Below are positions 5,831 through 6,742 of a stretch of 6,742 nucleotides of DNA, piece by piece (the stretch's first letter is position 1; each line of letters starts with the position of its first letter). The translations under genes were made by a program, and so were the position numbers. Below the pieces are notes generated by a model. It saw nothing but the letters and a program-made list of their open reading frames with translations. It searched no databases and had not been told where the DNA came from. The stretch is taken from assembly GCA_900317015.1 (NCBI GenBank), contig ONFH01000181.1, forward strand, positions 1 through 6,742. The letters run 5' to 3'. The DNA is from an uncultured Erysipelotrichaceae bacterium (GTDB lineage Bacteria > Bacillota_I > Bacilli_A > Erysipelotrichales > Coprobacillaceae).

Positions 5831-6742
5831 ATGAGTTTTCCAAAAGGATTTTTATGGGGTGGCGCAACAGCTGCCAACCAGTTAGAAGGGGCATGGAATG
5901 AAGACGGTAAAGGCGTTTCCATCTCCGATATTTCAACTGGCGGTACTGCAACAAAGTCTAAACGTATTACGCCACATCTAGAAGAAGGAACATATTATCC
6001 TTCACATGTTGCCGTTGATCATTATCATTATTACAAAGAAGACATTAAGTTATTTGCGGAAATGGGCTTTAAAGTCTATCGTTTCTCAATTGCCTGGACA
6101 CGTATTTATCCAACAGGCTTTGAAGATGAACCTAATGAAAAAGGCTTAGCATTCTATGATTCTTTAATTGATGAATGTCGTAAATACAATATTGAACCAT
6201 TGATCACATTAAGCCACTATGAAATTCCTTGGGAAATCGTAAAACGTAATGATGGCTTCTATTCAAGAGAAACAATTGGTCTTTTCACGAAGTACTGCAA
6301 GACAGTCTTAGAAAGATACAAAGGCAAAGTGAAGTACTGGTTAACATTCAATGAAATCAATGCCGCTACACAGCCATTTGGTGGTTTCTTAGGCACTGGT
6401 ATTTTAAATGAAAAAGAAAAGCCAACAGAATTCCTTGATCCTGTAGATATTCCAGAAAAGAGATTCCAGGCATTACATCATGAATTCGTGGCTTCTGCTT
6501 TAGTTGTAAAAATGGCGCATGAAATTGATCCAAACTATATGGTTGGATGTATGCAGGCTTATTCGACAAGCTATGCTTTAACACCTGATCCAGCTGATGA
6601 GATTCTAAACCAGCAGTATACAAGAATCATGGATTGGTTCTGCTCAGATGTTCAATGTCGTGGTTATTATCCAACATATATGAACCGTTATTTTAAAGAA
6701 CATAACATCACGATCAAGATGGAACCAGAAGATGAAAAGATC
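5831..6742 (+). CDS. 6-phospho-beta-glucosidase, GH1, second copy (partial, runs off the right edge)
   Basis: The first 304 codons of a GH1 enzyme, open to the window end. The start is set by AGGAGG (5817-5822) eight bases before ATG 5831 and by exact agreement of the first 33 residues with the copy at 2250. By my count 41 of 304 residues differ (about 87% identity). The N-terminal GH1 signature and the acid/base Glu175 (LTFNEIN) are kept; the nucleophile and the phosphate-binding residues lie beyond the window. Differences cluster at residues 178-207 and 237-268, regions that follow the acid/base residue and may shape the aglycone side of the pocket. It should therefore split 6-phospho-beta-glucosides, perhaps with other aglycones than its paralogue. 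It is not adjacent to a permease in view. A cre-like site, an extended -10 promoter and a large hairpin precede it, a leader unlike that of the first copy. Confidence 0.93.
   Translation, partial: MSFPKGFLWGGATAANQLEGAWNEDGKGVSISDISTGGTATKSKRITPHLEEGTYYPSHVAVDHYHYYKEDIKLFAEMGFKVYRFSIAWTRIYPTGFEDEPNEKGLAFYDSLIDECRKYNIEPLITLSHYEIPWEIVKRNDGFYSRETIGLFTKYCKTVLERYKGKVKYWLTFNEINAATQPFGGFLGTGILNEKEKPTEFLDPVDIPEKRFQALHHEFVASALVVKMAHEIDPNYMVGCMQAYSTSYALTPDPADEILNQQYTRIMDWFCSDVQCRGYYPTYMNRYFKEHNITIKMEPEDEKI

Noticed and set aside
6366..6623. Minus-strand 85-codon open frame inside the second GH1 gene
   Set aside because: It is antisense to conserved GH1 sequence without its own start signals.

Overview
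The window is AT-rich, low-GC DNA of a fermentative Bacillota (Firmicutes) type. It has strong GGAGG-type ribosome binding sites, TTA and CAG codon preference, a PTS sugar system and a cre-like site. The style of the transposase-like gene would fit the Erysipelotrichales group, but the taxonomy is only an inference.

Positions 1-3800 hold a beta-glucoside utilisation operon of the bgl/lic type. It begins with the last 56 codons of a BglG/LicT-family antiterminator (PRD2 end). A 138-base leader follows, with a RAT-like element that overlaps a hairpin able to hide the next Shine-Dalgarno. Then come a complete EIIBCA beta-glucoside permease (642 aa) and, 11 bases later, a GH1 6-phospho-beta-glucosidase (481 aa). 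Two tandem hairpins, the second with a clear T-run, end the unit. The permease imports and phosphorylates an aryl- or alkyl-beta-glucoside or cellobiose-like sugar, the glycosidase splits the phosphorylated product, and the antiterminator senses permease activity and controls the leader.

Positions 3800-5596 carry a separately promoted gene (461 aa) related to IS1634/IS4-superfamily DDE transposases. It is intact, but the RWxIE signature that holds the catalytic glutamate reads NRDLYK, so it looks catalytically dead and may be domesticated. A small unrecognised ORF (83 aa) without a good ribosome binding site follows.

Positions 5597-5830 are non-coding but highly structured. They hold a cre-like CcpA site, an extended -10 promoter, and a 124-base imperfect palindrome whose core resembles an intrinsic terminator. 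Short complementary CCTAT/ATAGG segments reach to the next Shine-Dalgarno. From 5831 to the window end lies a second GH1 6-phospho-beta-glucosidase, about 87% identical to the first over the visible 304 residues, with differences clustered in two segments after the acid/base glutamate. It has no permease of its own in view, so it probably uses sugar phosphates delivered by the upstream or another PTS.

The most interesting signals are the two structured leaders, the catalytically altered transposase homologue and the diverging GH1 pair.
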